From the NCBI GenBank assembly GCA_946887025.1, contig CAMPJY010000039.1:1-16944 (forward strand): 16,944 nt of DNA. The letters run 5' to 3'. Position numbers and translations under genes: made by a program. The notes beneath the pieces are model-generated. The model was not told the origin of the DNA. It saw nothing but the letters and a program-made list of their open reading frames with translations, and did no database searches. Positions 6,576-14,053 of this stretch are shown here, in pieces (the stretch's first letter is position 1; the number at the start of each line of letters is the position of its first letter). Source of the stretch: an uncultured Salinimicrobium sp. GTDB lineage: Bacteria > Bacteroidota > Bacteroidia > Flavobacteriales > Flavobacteriaceae.

Positions 6576-7706
6576 ATGTCAGTCAGGGAATTTATATTAT
6601 CCGATAAGAAAGGGTATCGTCTTTGGCGCCACGTGGTTTTTTGGCTTTTCTGGGGCGGTTATTTTTCCTTAACACGCTACCTAAATCCCGTCGCTTATAT
6701 GGCTAATGGAAAATTTCCTGATTTCACTAAAGCTATCGCAGAGACTTTTTTTTTCCTTTTACCTCAAACATTCCTTATCTACCCAGTACTTTATTTTGTA
6801 TTGCCGTTTTATGTATTTAAGCAGAAATATATAAAAGGTTTTCTATGGTTTGTCTTTTTCTATTTTATCGCTCTTGTCATGCATGGTATTGTTTTAATAT
6901 ACATTCCCTGGGACAAAGTTCCATGGATTTCTACCGCTAAACTTTTCCTGACAACCTCTTCATTCCCGGAGAAATTTTTTATGGCCTACCTTGCCAGTAT
7001 ACAAGGTTCTATAACAGGTGTTGCTTTGGCTTCAAGTTTTAAATTGTTCAAACATTACTATTCGAGAACAGTGCTTAACCAACAGTTACAACAAGAAAAT
7101 TCGGAGGCACAAATGCGACTACTTATGGCTCAGGTACAGCCTCATTTCATGTTCAACACCTTAAATAATATTTATTCGCAAGCGCAGGAAGAATCTCCTA
7201 AAAGCGCAACCATGATTTTGGAACTCTCACATATTCTGCGGTATATTCTGGATGAGGGCAAAAAGGAGTGGGTGCCATTGGAGAATGAATTTCAAATGGT
7301 GGTGGATTACATTAATCTGGAGAAAATAAGATATGACGATAAACTGGACCTGCACTATTCTTTTCCAAATAATGGAGGGGACATTACCATAGCCCCACTT
7401 CTTTTACTCCCTTTGGTTGAAAATTGTTTCAAACATGGTGCAAGTAAAATGATCAACAAACCCTGGATCAATATTAAAGCTGAACTTCAGGAACATACAT
7501 TCTCAATAACATTGATGAATGGAAAGAAAGCTAATATATCATCGAATCAAAATCGAAAAGGAACAGGTATTGAAAACATACGACGAAGATTAGAGCTTTT
7601 ATATTCAAACAGACATACATTGGAAATTAAAGACGACTTAGAGATATTTATAGTTTATCTCCGTATTGAATTAGGCAATAAAAATTCTGAAAAAAAAGGT
7701 CCTTGA
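6576..7706 (+). CDS. LytS-family sensor histidine kinase, cassette 1
   Basis: A 376-residue inner-membrane kinase that should phosphorylate the LytTR regulator 15 bases downstream. The first 155 residues hold four hydrophobic segments (about 18-32, 58-80, 88-110, 134-155) and no recognisable extracellular sensor domain, so any signal is sensed in or near the membrane. A short coiled linker (about 162-182) leads to the His_kinase domain of the LytS type: MAQVQPHFMFNTLNNI with phosphoacceptor His190, the N-box LLPLVENCFKHG (Asn283), and the G-box KGTGIENIRRRLELLY (328-343). The ATG at 6576 fits the family; an ATG at 6572 is out of frame. A paralogue lies at 10494 in the same arrangement. The gene is clearly more AT-rich than that paralogue. 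Confidence 0.92.
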   Translation: MSVREFILSDKKGYRLWRHVVFWLFWGGYFSLTRYLNPVAYMANGKFPDFTKAIAETFFFLLPQTFLIYPVLYFVLPFYVFKQKYIKGFLWFVFFYFIALVMHGIVLIYIPWDKVPWISTAKLFLTTSSFPEKFFMAYLASIQGSITGVALASSFKLFKHYYSRTVLNQQLQQENSEAQMRLLMAQVQPHFMFNTLNNIYSQAQEESPKSATMILELSHILRYILDEGKKEWVPLENEFQMVVDYINLEKIRYDDKLDLHYSFPNNGGDITIAPLLLLPLVENCFKHGASKMINKPWINIKAELQEHTFSITLMNGKKANISSNQNRKGTGIENIRRRLELLYSNRHTLEIKDDLEIFIVYLRIELGNKNSEKKGP

Positions 7707-7721
7707 AATCCTTGACAGCAT

Positions 7722-8462
7722 ATGAAAACAAATGAAAACATAAATCCGAGATGTCTTATTGTAGATGATGAGCCATTAGCAAGGGATGTCTTATGCCGTT
7801 ATTGTTCAAAATTACCGGGGTTGAAAGTGGTGGGAGAATTCAGCAATGCCATAGAGGCCTTTGTTTTTCTCCAATCCCATGAGGTTGATATACTCTTTAT
7901 GGACATTAGAATGCCAGAACTTTTAGGCACGGAATTAATTCAATCCCTTACAAATCCACCTAAAGTAATTTTTACCACTGCTTATAAAGAATATGCCTGG
8001 GACGGTTTTGAATTGGGTGCAGTAGATTATCTTCTTAAGCCAATTCGTTTTAACAGATTTCTAAAAGCCGTGAATAAGGCCATGCCGGGGTTTGAAAATG
8101 TTTTGCGTACCGAGGAGCCTGTTGAATCAAATAGAACTTCAGGAGTCGACTCAATTTACCTTCGTATTGATAGAAGACAGGTTAGAATTATATTAGATGA
8201 GATCCTTTACATTGAGAGCGCGAAAGATTATATAAACATTATTACTCAGGATAAGATTCTTTTATCCAGACAGACAATATCTTCATTTGAAGCTTTAATT
8301 AATAAAAGGGAATTTGTTAGAATTCATAGATCCTTTATCGTTCCTATCAAAAAGATAAAATCTTATACACATGAATTGGTCGAAATAAATAGGAAGGAAC
8401 TCCCCATAGGAAAATTCTACCTGAATTATTTTTTAAAAATTATGGATTCCAGGATTTTATAA
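7722..8462 (+). CDS. LytTR-family response regulator, cassette 1
   Basis: A 246-residue DNA-binding regulator. Residues 10-120 form the receiver: acidic pair Asp15/Asp16 (CLIVDDEP), phosphoacceptor Asp61 (ILFMDIRMPE), Thr86 (FTTAYK) and Lys106 (YLLKPI), so all phosphorylation-site residues are present. Residues of about 143-243 form the LytTR DNA-binding domain (YLRIDRRQVRIIL, LYIESAKDY, FVRIHRSFIV, LPIGK). It follows the kinase by 15 bases and is surely cotranscribed with it. The convergent haloperoxidase-family gene begins its 3' end 134 bases further on. Its target is not known; the repeated gene order makes that gene a fair guess. A hand count over 8161-8220 gives 33 percent GC, against 45 percent over 12001-12060 in the paralogue. 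Confidence 0.94.
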   Translation: MKTNENINPRCLIVDDEPLARDVLCRYCSKLPGLKVVGEFSNAIEAFVFLQSHEVDILFMDIRMPELLGTELIQSLTNPPKVIFTTAYKEYAWDGFELGAVDYLLKPIRFNRFLKAVNKAMPGFENVLRTEEPVESNRTSGVDSIYLRIDRRQVRIILDEILYIESAKDYINIITQDKILLSRQTISSFEALINKREFVRIHRSFIVPIKKIKSYTHELVEINRKELPIGKFYLNYFLKIMDSRIL

Positions 8463-8524
8463 GAGTGCAGAATTATCACCAGGGACTGAATTTCTCCAAC
8501 GGACTAACAAATAGGAATAAAAAA

Positions 8525-8560
8525 TTGAACCTATCCATTAATTAAAACAGACAGGTTCAA
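8525..8560. terminator. Possible weak hairpin between convergent genes, cassette 1
   Basis: TTGAACCT (8525-8532) pairs with AGGTTCAA (8553-8560) around a 20-base AT-rich loop, between the convergent lytR and haloperoxidase genes. There is no good T-tract. It is the only inverted repeat I see in this 134-base gap, and termination here is a guess. Confidence 0.3.
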
Positions 8561-8596
8561 GGCCATCAATTATTATTGAATCACGCGTTTTAATTT

Positions 8597-9991
8597 CTAT
8601 TTAATTTTTTTCAATTCCCGTAGGTTATTCTCGAAAACAATCTTGCCTAATTCCACACCATGCTGCTCTCCTACAACAACAGAATACCTGAAGTGATGGC
8701 CTAAAAAAATTCTGGCCTCAGAAAATTCTGTCGAAAAGTCAGAGAAACTGGAAAATGTTCTCTCTATTCCTGGAAGGTAATAGGGACTTGTGGTAATGAA
8801 GCTGGCTTCATCTGTTTTAAAAAATAACCTAAACACCTCCGAAGCCGCTCCAGCTCCGTATGCCTGGGTAGAAGGGAACTCAAACGCGGGTGGAGTAGTT
8901 CTCCAGGAATTCCAGGTTGGTTCCCCGATGGTTTCAGGATTACCATCTGTTTCTCCCGCTCTTATCGCAGTAATAGGCGCCCAAAAAGTGAAGTCTGACT
9001 TTTCCTTAAAAGATGCAATAAAAGAGTCCATTACGCCCATTTCCAAAAGCGCAATCAATCTTGCTGATTCCCATCCGTTTAATTCGAATTGATTAGATAA
9101 TGTTCGAGCTAATCTATTTATAGAGCTTGCCATGTTCTCTACCCAAAATTCTGCTATATTAGCTTGTTCCGGGGTCCTTGCTAAACATCCGGCACATCCT
9201 ATGGCCTTTACCTCATTGTAATCCCTGGCGTACTCGGGAGATTCTACTGAATAGGGAGTTTCGAACGTAAACAGATCACTCGATCCTATTCCAAAAGGTG
9301 CTAAATCGCCTAAATCAGGAACGTATACCGCATTGGCAGGCCAAATGGGTGGATTAGGAAACATGTAAGGGGGGAAATTGGCTTGGTAAATTCCCGGTTC
9401 GTTACTTGTTGGGATGTAAGTGGTAAACAAGAAGGGGAAATCTCCTTTTCGTTTTTCAAGCATGTGGATAGCTGCCTGCTTACCAATTTCGACACCTTTT
9501 GCTTTCGACGCTTCGTCAGAAATTGAAGAAAGTACATCATTTAGCAAACCGTCTGCCGCTATTGAGGAAGGAGGATATAATTTTACCATCACATCCCTTG
9601 CGGCTTGTGAAACTGCAGCATCGGCGACCTGTGTAATGTTCTTTTTTGAAATACTGCTCGCATCTACCGTACTGTTTGGAAATGCATATGTCTCATACAC
9701 CGGAACCACGTTATTCAAGGCATCATGCATGCTTATGGTAACCATCGCATATATTTTGGCTTCTAATGGTATGGGTAGCTTCTCGTCAATGGAAAGCCCT
9801 AACAATTCATTCCATTTCATAATGGTTTCATTGCCATAGGATTTTATCATACCATTATTATAGGTCTTAAGAGATGACTCCTTAGTATGTAAGGATTCAT
9901 CTTTTTCATTTGGCGGTAACTCATCTTTTGAGCATGAGAAAAAGAAAGTTAGTACAATCAGGGCCCACGGAATTTGAAATTTTGTTTTCAT
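8597..9991 (-). CDS. Vanadium-haloperoxidase-family lipoprotein with a degenerate active site
   Basis: A 464-residue PAP2/vanadium haloperoxidase-family protein, membrane-anchored through an SPII signal (hydrophobic 7-19, lipobox FFSC, Cys20). Active members bind vanadate and oxidise halides with hydrogen peroxide. Of the pocket residues (named as in Curvularia chloroperoxidase), Lys353 is present as Lys331, Ser402 as Ser374, Arg490 as Arg427 and His496, the vanadate ligand, as His433. Arg360 is replaced by Ala338 (FWAPIT, where the paralogue has FWRPIT) and the acid-base His404 by Gln376 (FPSTQ, where the paralogue has FPSTH). Haloperoxidase activity is therefore doubtful. The frame is intact and long stretches match the paralogue at 12420-13817, so it is not an obvious pseudogene. 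A CxxC pair (266, 269) is shared with the paralogue. It is convergent with lytR 1; the ATG at 9991 directly precedes the signal. Confidence 0.9.
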   Translation of the reverse strand: MKTKFQIPWALIVLTFFFSCSKDELPPNEKDESLHTKESSLKTYNNGMIKSYGNETIMKWNELLGLSIDEKLPIPLEAKIYAMVTISMHDALNNVVPVYETYAFPNSTVDASSISKKNITQVADAAVSQAARDVMVKLYPPSSIAADGLLNDVLSSISDEASKAKGVEIGKQAAIHMLEKRKGDFPFLFTTYIPTSNEPGIYQANFPPYMFPNPPIWPANAVYVPDLGDLAPFGIGSSDLFTFETPYSVESPEYARDYNEVKAIGCAGCLARTPEQANIAEFWVENMASSINRLARTLSNQFELNGWESARLIALLEMGVMDSFIASFKEKSDFTFWAPITAIRAGETDGNPETIGEPTWNSWRTTPPAFEFPSTQAYGAGAASEVFRLFFKTDEASFITTSPYYLPGIERTFSSFSDFSTEFSEARIFLGHHFRYSVVVGEQHGVELGKIVFENNLRELKKIK

Positions 9992-10493
9992 AATATTTAA
10001 AATTTGTCCTCAAAAGGAACGGTTATATAAATAAATTTAGGGTAAGGTTGAAAAGAGAAATTATTTTAGCGGCACACAGATAAAGTCAAAGGACAGACAG
10101 TGATTTTGTGCCGATAAAACCTATACAACGTAAAATCCCCCGGAAGTGGAGCTTTTATGTTGCAGGCACACTTTCACTACTATAATAACTAGATCTAAAG
10201 GAGTGCCTATAGAAACTGTTTCTCATTCCTTCCATCGTTTCCAGGAATTCATAATTGCTTGTTACCGTCAATTAAAATTACCCTTTCAGCCAGGCTTAAA
10301 AATTTTGTTCTTCCCACTAAAAAAGTCTAATTAAATATCAGTTATATTCCGTAATTTCCCCATAGCAAATTGGACCTTAACTGTTTATGATAGGTTCTTG
10401 TTTTTTAGGTCGGCAGGTTCCTGAACAGCTGTGATTCCCCCATTATTTTCATTTCATGTAAAAGATTTTGATGTTTCGCTAAATAGTGAAAAG
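9992..10493. other. Divergent intergenic region with an integrase-like remnant
   Basis: About 500 bases between the first haloperoxidase gene (minus) and the second kinase gene (plus), which must hold promoters for both. I see no gene that looks functional. Positions 10146-10223 look like a fragment of a tyrosine recombinase. A short palindrome (GTTCCTGAAC) lies at about 10417-10426. No convincing -33/-7 pair was found for either gene. The composition changes from AT-rich to mixed across this stretch. Confidence 0.55.
10146..10223 (+). pseudogene. Remnant of a tyrosine recombinase (integrase) catalytic domain
   Basis: A 26-codon open stretch reads CCRHTFTTIITRSKGVPIET (codons 5-24), then VS. 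Bacteroidota tyrosine recombinases carry a very similar segment around the second catalytic Arg (HxxRHTFAT, then a TLxxGVPIETVSKMLGH-like run). Here the Arg of box II is present (codon 7), the His three residues before it is Leu, and similarity stops where KMLGH should follow. A stop lies in frame at 10131-10133, only four codons before it. No other part of an integrase is visible, so this is at best a fragment. The call rests on recognising one short motif; chance similarity is possible but unlikely over about 18 aligned residues. Confidence 0.5.
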
Positions 10494-11549
10494 ATGGGGA
10501 AGATCTTTAAAATAGCAGGCCTGCATATCCTCTTCTGGATATTGATCGTCCTGTATTTCGCCTGGGGCTTCGGTCTTGATGTCGATCCCATGAAGTCTAT
10601 TTATAACTCCATGTTCTTCCTCCCGGGACATTTGATCATGGTTTACTGTCTGCTGTATTTTCTGGTCCCAAAATTCCTTTTGGCCCGTCGGTACTGGCAG
10701 TTCTTTCTGGGATTTGTGCTGTTGGTCGCCCTCTGTGGAATCTATACCGTACTGGCACAACTCTCCCTAAATTCCGATCCCCGACTGCAGGGCGCAACTT
10801 TCTCCGTTGGCAGGAACGTGCTGCCTTTTATCCATGTTGCGGCTATTGCGGCTTCCATTAAACTCCTGAAATACTGGTATGTTCAGAGAAAACAGACCCT
10901 GCAGGCCGAGCAGCAACGGACAGTCGCCGAGTTGAAATTACTGAAGGCGCAGTTGCATCCGCATTTTCTGTTTAATACGCTCAATAACCTCTATTCCCAT
11001 ACCCTCGAATTCTCCCCAAAATCCCCTGAGATTGTGCTGAGGCTCTCGGAATTGCTGAGGTTTATGATCTATGAAAGTAATTCCCAGAAGATCCCTCTGG
11101 CCCGGGAGGTGGACCTGCTGCAGGATTATATTGCCTTGGAGAAGCTGCGATATGGGGAAAGGCTGGACCTGTCGATCACTATTACCGGGGAAATTTCCAG
11201 ATATCAGATAGCTCCCCTCTTACTGCTCCCCTTCCTGGAAAACGCTTTTAAGCACGGTACCAGCAAACAGATCGATCAATGCTGGATAAGCTTTGACCTC
11301 TCGCTGGAAGATTCACTGTTGAATTTTAAACTTATCAATAGCATTGATCCGGTGAATACCGGTAACCTTACCCAACCGGGGGGACTGGGGCTGGAGAATG
11401 TCAGGAGGAGGCTCGACCTCCTGTACCCCGGGAAATATGTACTGGAAACCCACAAAATGGAGGAAGTATTTGTGGTTCATCTGGAACTTCAGCTGGAGTT
11501 GCTGGACGAACAATATGTTGATCAGTTACACCTGTCCAAAACGATTTGA
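10494..11549 (+). CDS. LytS-family sensor histidine kinase, cassette 2
   Basis: A 351-residue inner-membrane kinase, paralogous to the one at 6576. Four hydrophobic segments cover about residues 7-24, 39-60, 68-89 and 105-125, with no separate sensor domain. A linker then leads to the LytS-type kinase domain: LLKAQLHPHFLFNTLNNLYS with phosphoacceptor His157, the N-box LLPFLENAFKHG (Asn250) and the G-box GGLGLENVRRRLDLLY (about 296-311). I chose the ATG at 10494, just before the first membrane segment; the frame opens at a GTG at 10431, but those 21 residues are not hydrophobic and do not look like the family. Its stop lies two bases before the regulator's ATG, so the pair is tightly coupled. 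Composition resembles the flanking chromosome. Confidence 0.92.
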   Translation: MGKIFKIAGLHILFWILIVLYFAWGFGLDVDPMKSIYNSMFFLPGHLIMVYCLLYFLVPKFLLARRYWQFFLGFVLLVALCGIYTVLAQLSLNSDPRLQGATFSVGRNVLPFIHVAAIAASIKLLKYWYVQRKQTLQAEQQRTVAELKLLKAQLHPHFLFNTLNNLYSHTLEFSPKSPEIVLRLSELLRFMIYESNSQKIPLAREVDLLQDYIALEKLRYGERLDLSITITGEISRYQIAPLLLLPFLENAFKHGTSKQIDQCWISFDLSLEDSLLNFKLINSIDPVNTGNLTQPGGLGLENVRRRLDLLYPGKYVLETHKMEEVFVVHLELQLELLDEQYVDQLHLSKTI

Positions 11550-11551
11550 CC

Positions 11552-12280
11552 ATGGCTTATAAATGTATTATTGTTGATGACGAGCCACCTGCCACAAAGG
11601 TGCTGGAAAAATATATTGAGGAAACCCCTCAATTGACGCTTTTGGGGACCTGTAAAAATGCCTTTGAGGCCCTGGACCTCCTGCGCATCAAAAAGGTCGA
11701 CCTGATCTTTCTGGATATTCATTTGCCCAAGCTCTTCGGCACCGAACTGTTAAGAACCCTGAATCATCCTCCCAAAGTAATTTTTACAACAGCCCATAAA
11801 GATTTTGCAATTGAAGCCTTTGAGCTGGATGCCGTTGATTATCTGCTAAAACCTATCTCCTTTGAAAGATTTTTAAAGGCGGTGAACAAGGTACTGCAGA
11901 CTAACAATCCGGTGGCGGAAACCCCTGATCCTATGATTAGTTTTGTTTATTTCAGGGCCGACAGAAAAATGATCAAGGTGTTCCTGGAGGATATACTTTA
12001 TATTGAAAGCTTCAGGGATTATGTGATCATCCATATGGAGCAGGCCAGGGAACTAAGGGTGAAGCTCAGCCTGAACCATGTGGAAAGGATGCTTCCGGGA
12101 AACCAGTTTCTGCGGATTCACCGGTCTTTTATCGTATCCAGCAACAAGATCACTGCCTTCACCAAAACGGATGTGGAAATCGGGAGGACAGAATTGCCAA
12201 TAGGTAAAAGTTTCACACAGGTTTTCCGGAAATTATCCATCAGTGACGCCAGTTTACCAGATGGCGTCGCTGAAAGGTGA
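11552..12280 (+). CDS. LytTR-family response regulator, cassette 2
   Basis: A 242-residue DNA-binding regulator, paralogue of the one at 7722. Receiver domain: Asp9/Asp10 (CIIVDDEP), phosphoacceptor Asp55 (LIFLDIHLPK), Thr80 (FTTAHK) and Lys100 (YLLKPI), all intact. LytTR domain from about 130 to 230: FVYFRADRKMIKVFL, LYIESFRDY, FLRIHRSFIV, LPIGKS. I chose the ATG at 11552, two bases after the kinase stop; the frame also opens at a TTG at 11546. Compared with its paralogue it has a C-terminal tail (SDASLPDGVAER) encoded by a hairpin at 12241-12272. The target is unknown. The convergent haloperoxidase gene 139 bases on, in the same order as cassette 1, is the natural candidate. Confidence 0.94.
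   Translation: MAYKCIIVDDEPPATKVLEKYIEETPQLTLLGTCKNAFEALDLLRIKKVDLIFLDIHLPKLFGTELLRTLNHPPKVIFTTAHKDFAIEAFELDAVDYLLKPISFERFLKAVNKVLQTNNPVAETPDPMISFVYFRADRKMIKVFLEDILYIESFRDYVIIHMEQARELRVKLSLNHVERMLPGNQFLRIHRSFIVSSNKITAFTKTDVEIGRTELPIGKSFTQVFRKLSISDASLPDGVAER
12241..12272. repeat. Hairpin overlapping the 3' end of the second response regulator
   Basis: CAGTGACGCCA (12241-12251) pairs with TGGCGTCGCTG (12262-12272) with one wobble pair, around a 10-base loop. It lies inside the last codons of the regulator gene and encodes a tail absent from the paralogue. Confidence 0.6.
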
Positions 12281-12322
12281 TTCTAATAAATACAGATCGG
12301 GCCCATGGGATTGGCTGCAAAA

Positions 12323-12350
12323 TAAGGACAGGGAGTGTTCCCTGTCCTTA
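12323..12350. terminator. Perfect 12-bp hairpin, probable transcription stop between convergent genes
   Basis: TAAGGACAGGGA (12323-12334), loop GTGT, TCCCTGTCCTTA (12339-12350). A strong, perfect stem between the convergent regulator and haloperoxidase genes. No T-tract follows on either strand, so this is not a textbook intrinsic terminator; it may stop transcription or protect 3' ends. Confidence 0.5.
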
Positions 12351-12363
12351 CATCCGCTGAGAT

Positions 12364-12390
12364 ATCCCGGAACAGAAACGTTCCAGGGAT
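12364..12390. repeat. Second hairpin in the cassette 2 convergent gap
   Basis: ATCCCGGAAC (12364-12373) pairs with GTTCCAGGGAT (12380-12390) around AGAAAC, with a single bulged A. It follows the 12-bp hairpin by 13 bases, making three stem-loops within 150 bases. Confidence 0.5.
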
Positions 12391-12419
12391 GTGGAACTTT
12401 TATAAGGTCAGTTCCTAAA

Positions 12420-13817
12420 TTATTTCAGCTTTTTCAATTCCCTTAAATTGTTCTGGAAAACGTATTCCCCGAGTTCCAGTCCTTGTGTTTTTCCCACTTC
12501 AACAGCTCTCCTGAAATGATATCCGATATAGATCCTGGATACCGCATTCTCGTGCGCCATCTGCGAGAAACTGTTGAGGTGACGTTCCACCCCGGGTAAA
12601 TAATAGGGGCTGCTGACTGTAATATCTACCAGATCGGATTTGAAATAGGAGGCAAATACTGCTGCGGCAGCACCACCATTGTAGGCGTGAGTGGAGGGGA
12701 AATCGGGGGTTGGCGGAGTGGTAAAGGTCGGAGTCCAGCTGATATCCCCTGCTGTAGCCTCGATGCCGTCGGCATCCCCACCTCTGATGGCAGTAATGGG
12801 TCTCCAGAAATTGAAATAGGCCTTGCCTTCAAAAGATGCAATAAACGCGTCCATTTGAGACATCTGGATAAGTCCTATCAGCCTGGCGGCTTCCCAGCCA
12901 TTCAGCCCATTTTTCACAATGAGCTGCCTTGCCAGACGGTTCATGGAACTGGCGGTGTTTTCCACCCAGAAGGCCCCTATTTCGGTCTGTTCATCGGTGC
13001 GTAAGGGGCAGCTGGTACAGCCTAAGGCTTTTACCTCATTATAATCCTCCAGATATTCTTCAGTGTCTAAAGCAAAAGGAGCCTCTTCCCTGAACTGATC
13101 TCCTGATTCGATACCGAAGGGGGTAAGGTTTCCGAGATTAGGAGCGTAGACAGCATTCGCTGGCCAGAATGGAGGATTGGGACTGGCCGACATCCATGGA
13201 GCGAAGTTCGATTGGTATTCCCCCGGAGCTGTACCGCCGACATGCGCTGTAAAGCCAAACGGGAAATCCTGCTGCCTTTTCTCCAGCACCGCCGTTGCAG
13301 CAGCACTTCCAATTGCAACACCTCTGGCTTTCTGATCTGAATCCTCAATTTCGGAAAGCGTTGAAGTCAATAATGAATCAGCAGCTGTTGTGGAAGGCGG
13401 GAAAAGCTGTGCCATCATATCCCTGGCAGCCTGGGAGACCGCAGCATCTGCAATCCCCTGAATGTTCTTTTTCGAAATATCGCTGGCATCGACTTCCAGG
13501 TTGTCCAATGCGTAGGTTTCGTATATAGGTACCACATTGTTTAAGGCGTCGTGCATCGCCAGGGTAACCATTGCGTAAATCTTCGCCTCTGCCGGCTGAG
13601 GCATGGCTTCGTCTATAAACTCACCCAAAAATTCGTTCCATTCCAGCACGGTTTCATGACTATATGATTTGATCATTCCATTGTTATAGTTCTTCACCGC
13701 TTTAGCATCCGCAGCTATCGGAGATTCCGGATCCGTGGTTTCGATTTCGTCCAGTTCGCAGGACGCAAGACTAAAAATAAGAATTAGTACCCCCCAAAAT
13801 TTTAATGTTGTTTTCAT
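12420..13817 (-). CDS. Vanadium-dependent haloperoxidase-family lipoprotein, intact active site
   Basis: A 465-residue PAP2/vanadium haloperoxidase-family protein anchored through an SPII signal (hydrophobic 8-19, lipobox LASC, Cys20). It would oxidise a halide (bromide, iodide or chloride) with hydrogen peroxide at a vanadate centre outside the cytosol. All pocket residues are present: Lys332 and Arg339 in KAYFNFWRP, Ser375 and acid-base His377 in FPSTHAY, Arg428 and vanadate-ligand His434 in RIYIGYHF. The residue at the Gly403 position is Thr, as in the paralogue. Halide preference cannot be read from sequence, and a related acid phosphatase activity remains possible. CxxC at 267 and 270 (GCTSC) is shared with the paralogue. 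The gene is convergent with the second regulator and ends in NNLRELKK, as the paralogue does. The ATG at 13817 starts the signal. Confidence 0.92.
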   Translation of the reverse strand: MKTTLKFWGVLILIFSLASCELDEIETTDPESPIAADAKAVKNYNNGMIKSYSHETVLEWNEFLGEFIDEAMPQPAEAKIYAMVTLAMHDALNNVVPIYETYALDNLEVDASDISKKNIQGIADAAVSQAARDMMAQLFPPSTTAADSLLTSTLSEIEDSDQKARGVAIGSAAATAVLEKRQQDFPFGFTAHVGGTAPGEYQSNFAPWMSASPNPPFWPANAVYAPNLGNLTPFGIESGDQFREEAPFALDTEEYLEDYNEVKALGCTSCPLRTDEQTEIGAFWVENTASSMNRLARQLIVKNGLNGWEAARLIGLIQMSQMDAFIASFEGKAYFNFWRPITAIRGGDADGIEATAGDISWTPTFTTPPTPDFPSTHAYNGGAAAAVFASYFKSDLVDITVSSPYYLPGVERHLNSFSQMAHENAVSRIYIGYHFRRAVEVGKTQGLELGEYVFQNNLRELKKLK

Positions 13818-13841
13818 GACCTTATATTTTTTCGATTCCCT

Positions 13842-13849
13842 TAAAAGTA
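13842..13849 (-). promoter_or_regulatory. Possible -7 box for the second haloperoxidase gene
   Basis: On the minus strand this reads TACTTTTA, seven of eight positions matching TAnnTTTG, 24 bases before the ATG at 13817. A TTTC lies near the -33 position. Further upstream, 13878-13886 reads GTCGATATA on the plus strand, identical to 6435-6443 in front of the first kinase gene. Confidence 0.25.
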
Positions 13850-14053
13850 GAATGAAAACCAGGGCTGAAACTAAATCGTCGATATATGGCGGAAAGCAGT
13901 AGGCAAATAAGTTGTTTTTAACGGTTAATGGAATATTCTCAGAATTTCTAGGGGTTCCCTATAGATCTTCCCGACCTGTAATAGGAGCTTTATTATTCAG
14001 ACACCGCTATTCCGGGGGAATTTTCTTATCTTCAGGACACAAAAAAAAATCAA

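Noticed and set aside
8597..9991. First haloperoxidase gene as a plain pseudogene
   Set aside because: The frame is intact over 464 codons, with signal peptide, four of six pocket residues and both termini conserved; loss of function seems limited to two active-site positions.
10431..10493. GTG start extending the second kinase by 21 residues
   Set aside because: The ATG at 10494 lies right before the first membrane segment, and the extra residues do not resemble the family.
11546..11551. TTG start for the second response regulator
   Set aside because: An ATG follows two codons later at 11552, with the receiver motif at the normal distance, two bases after the kinase stop.
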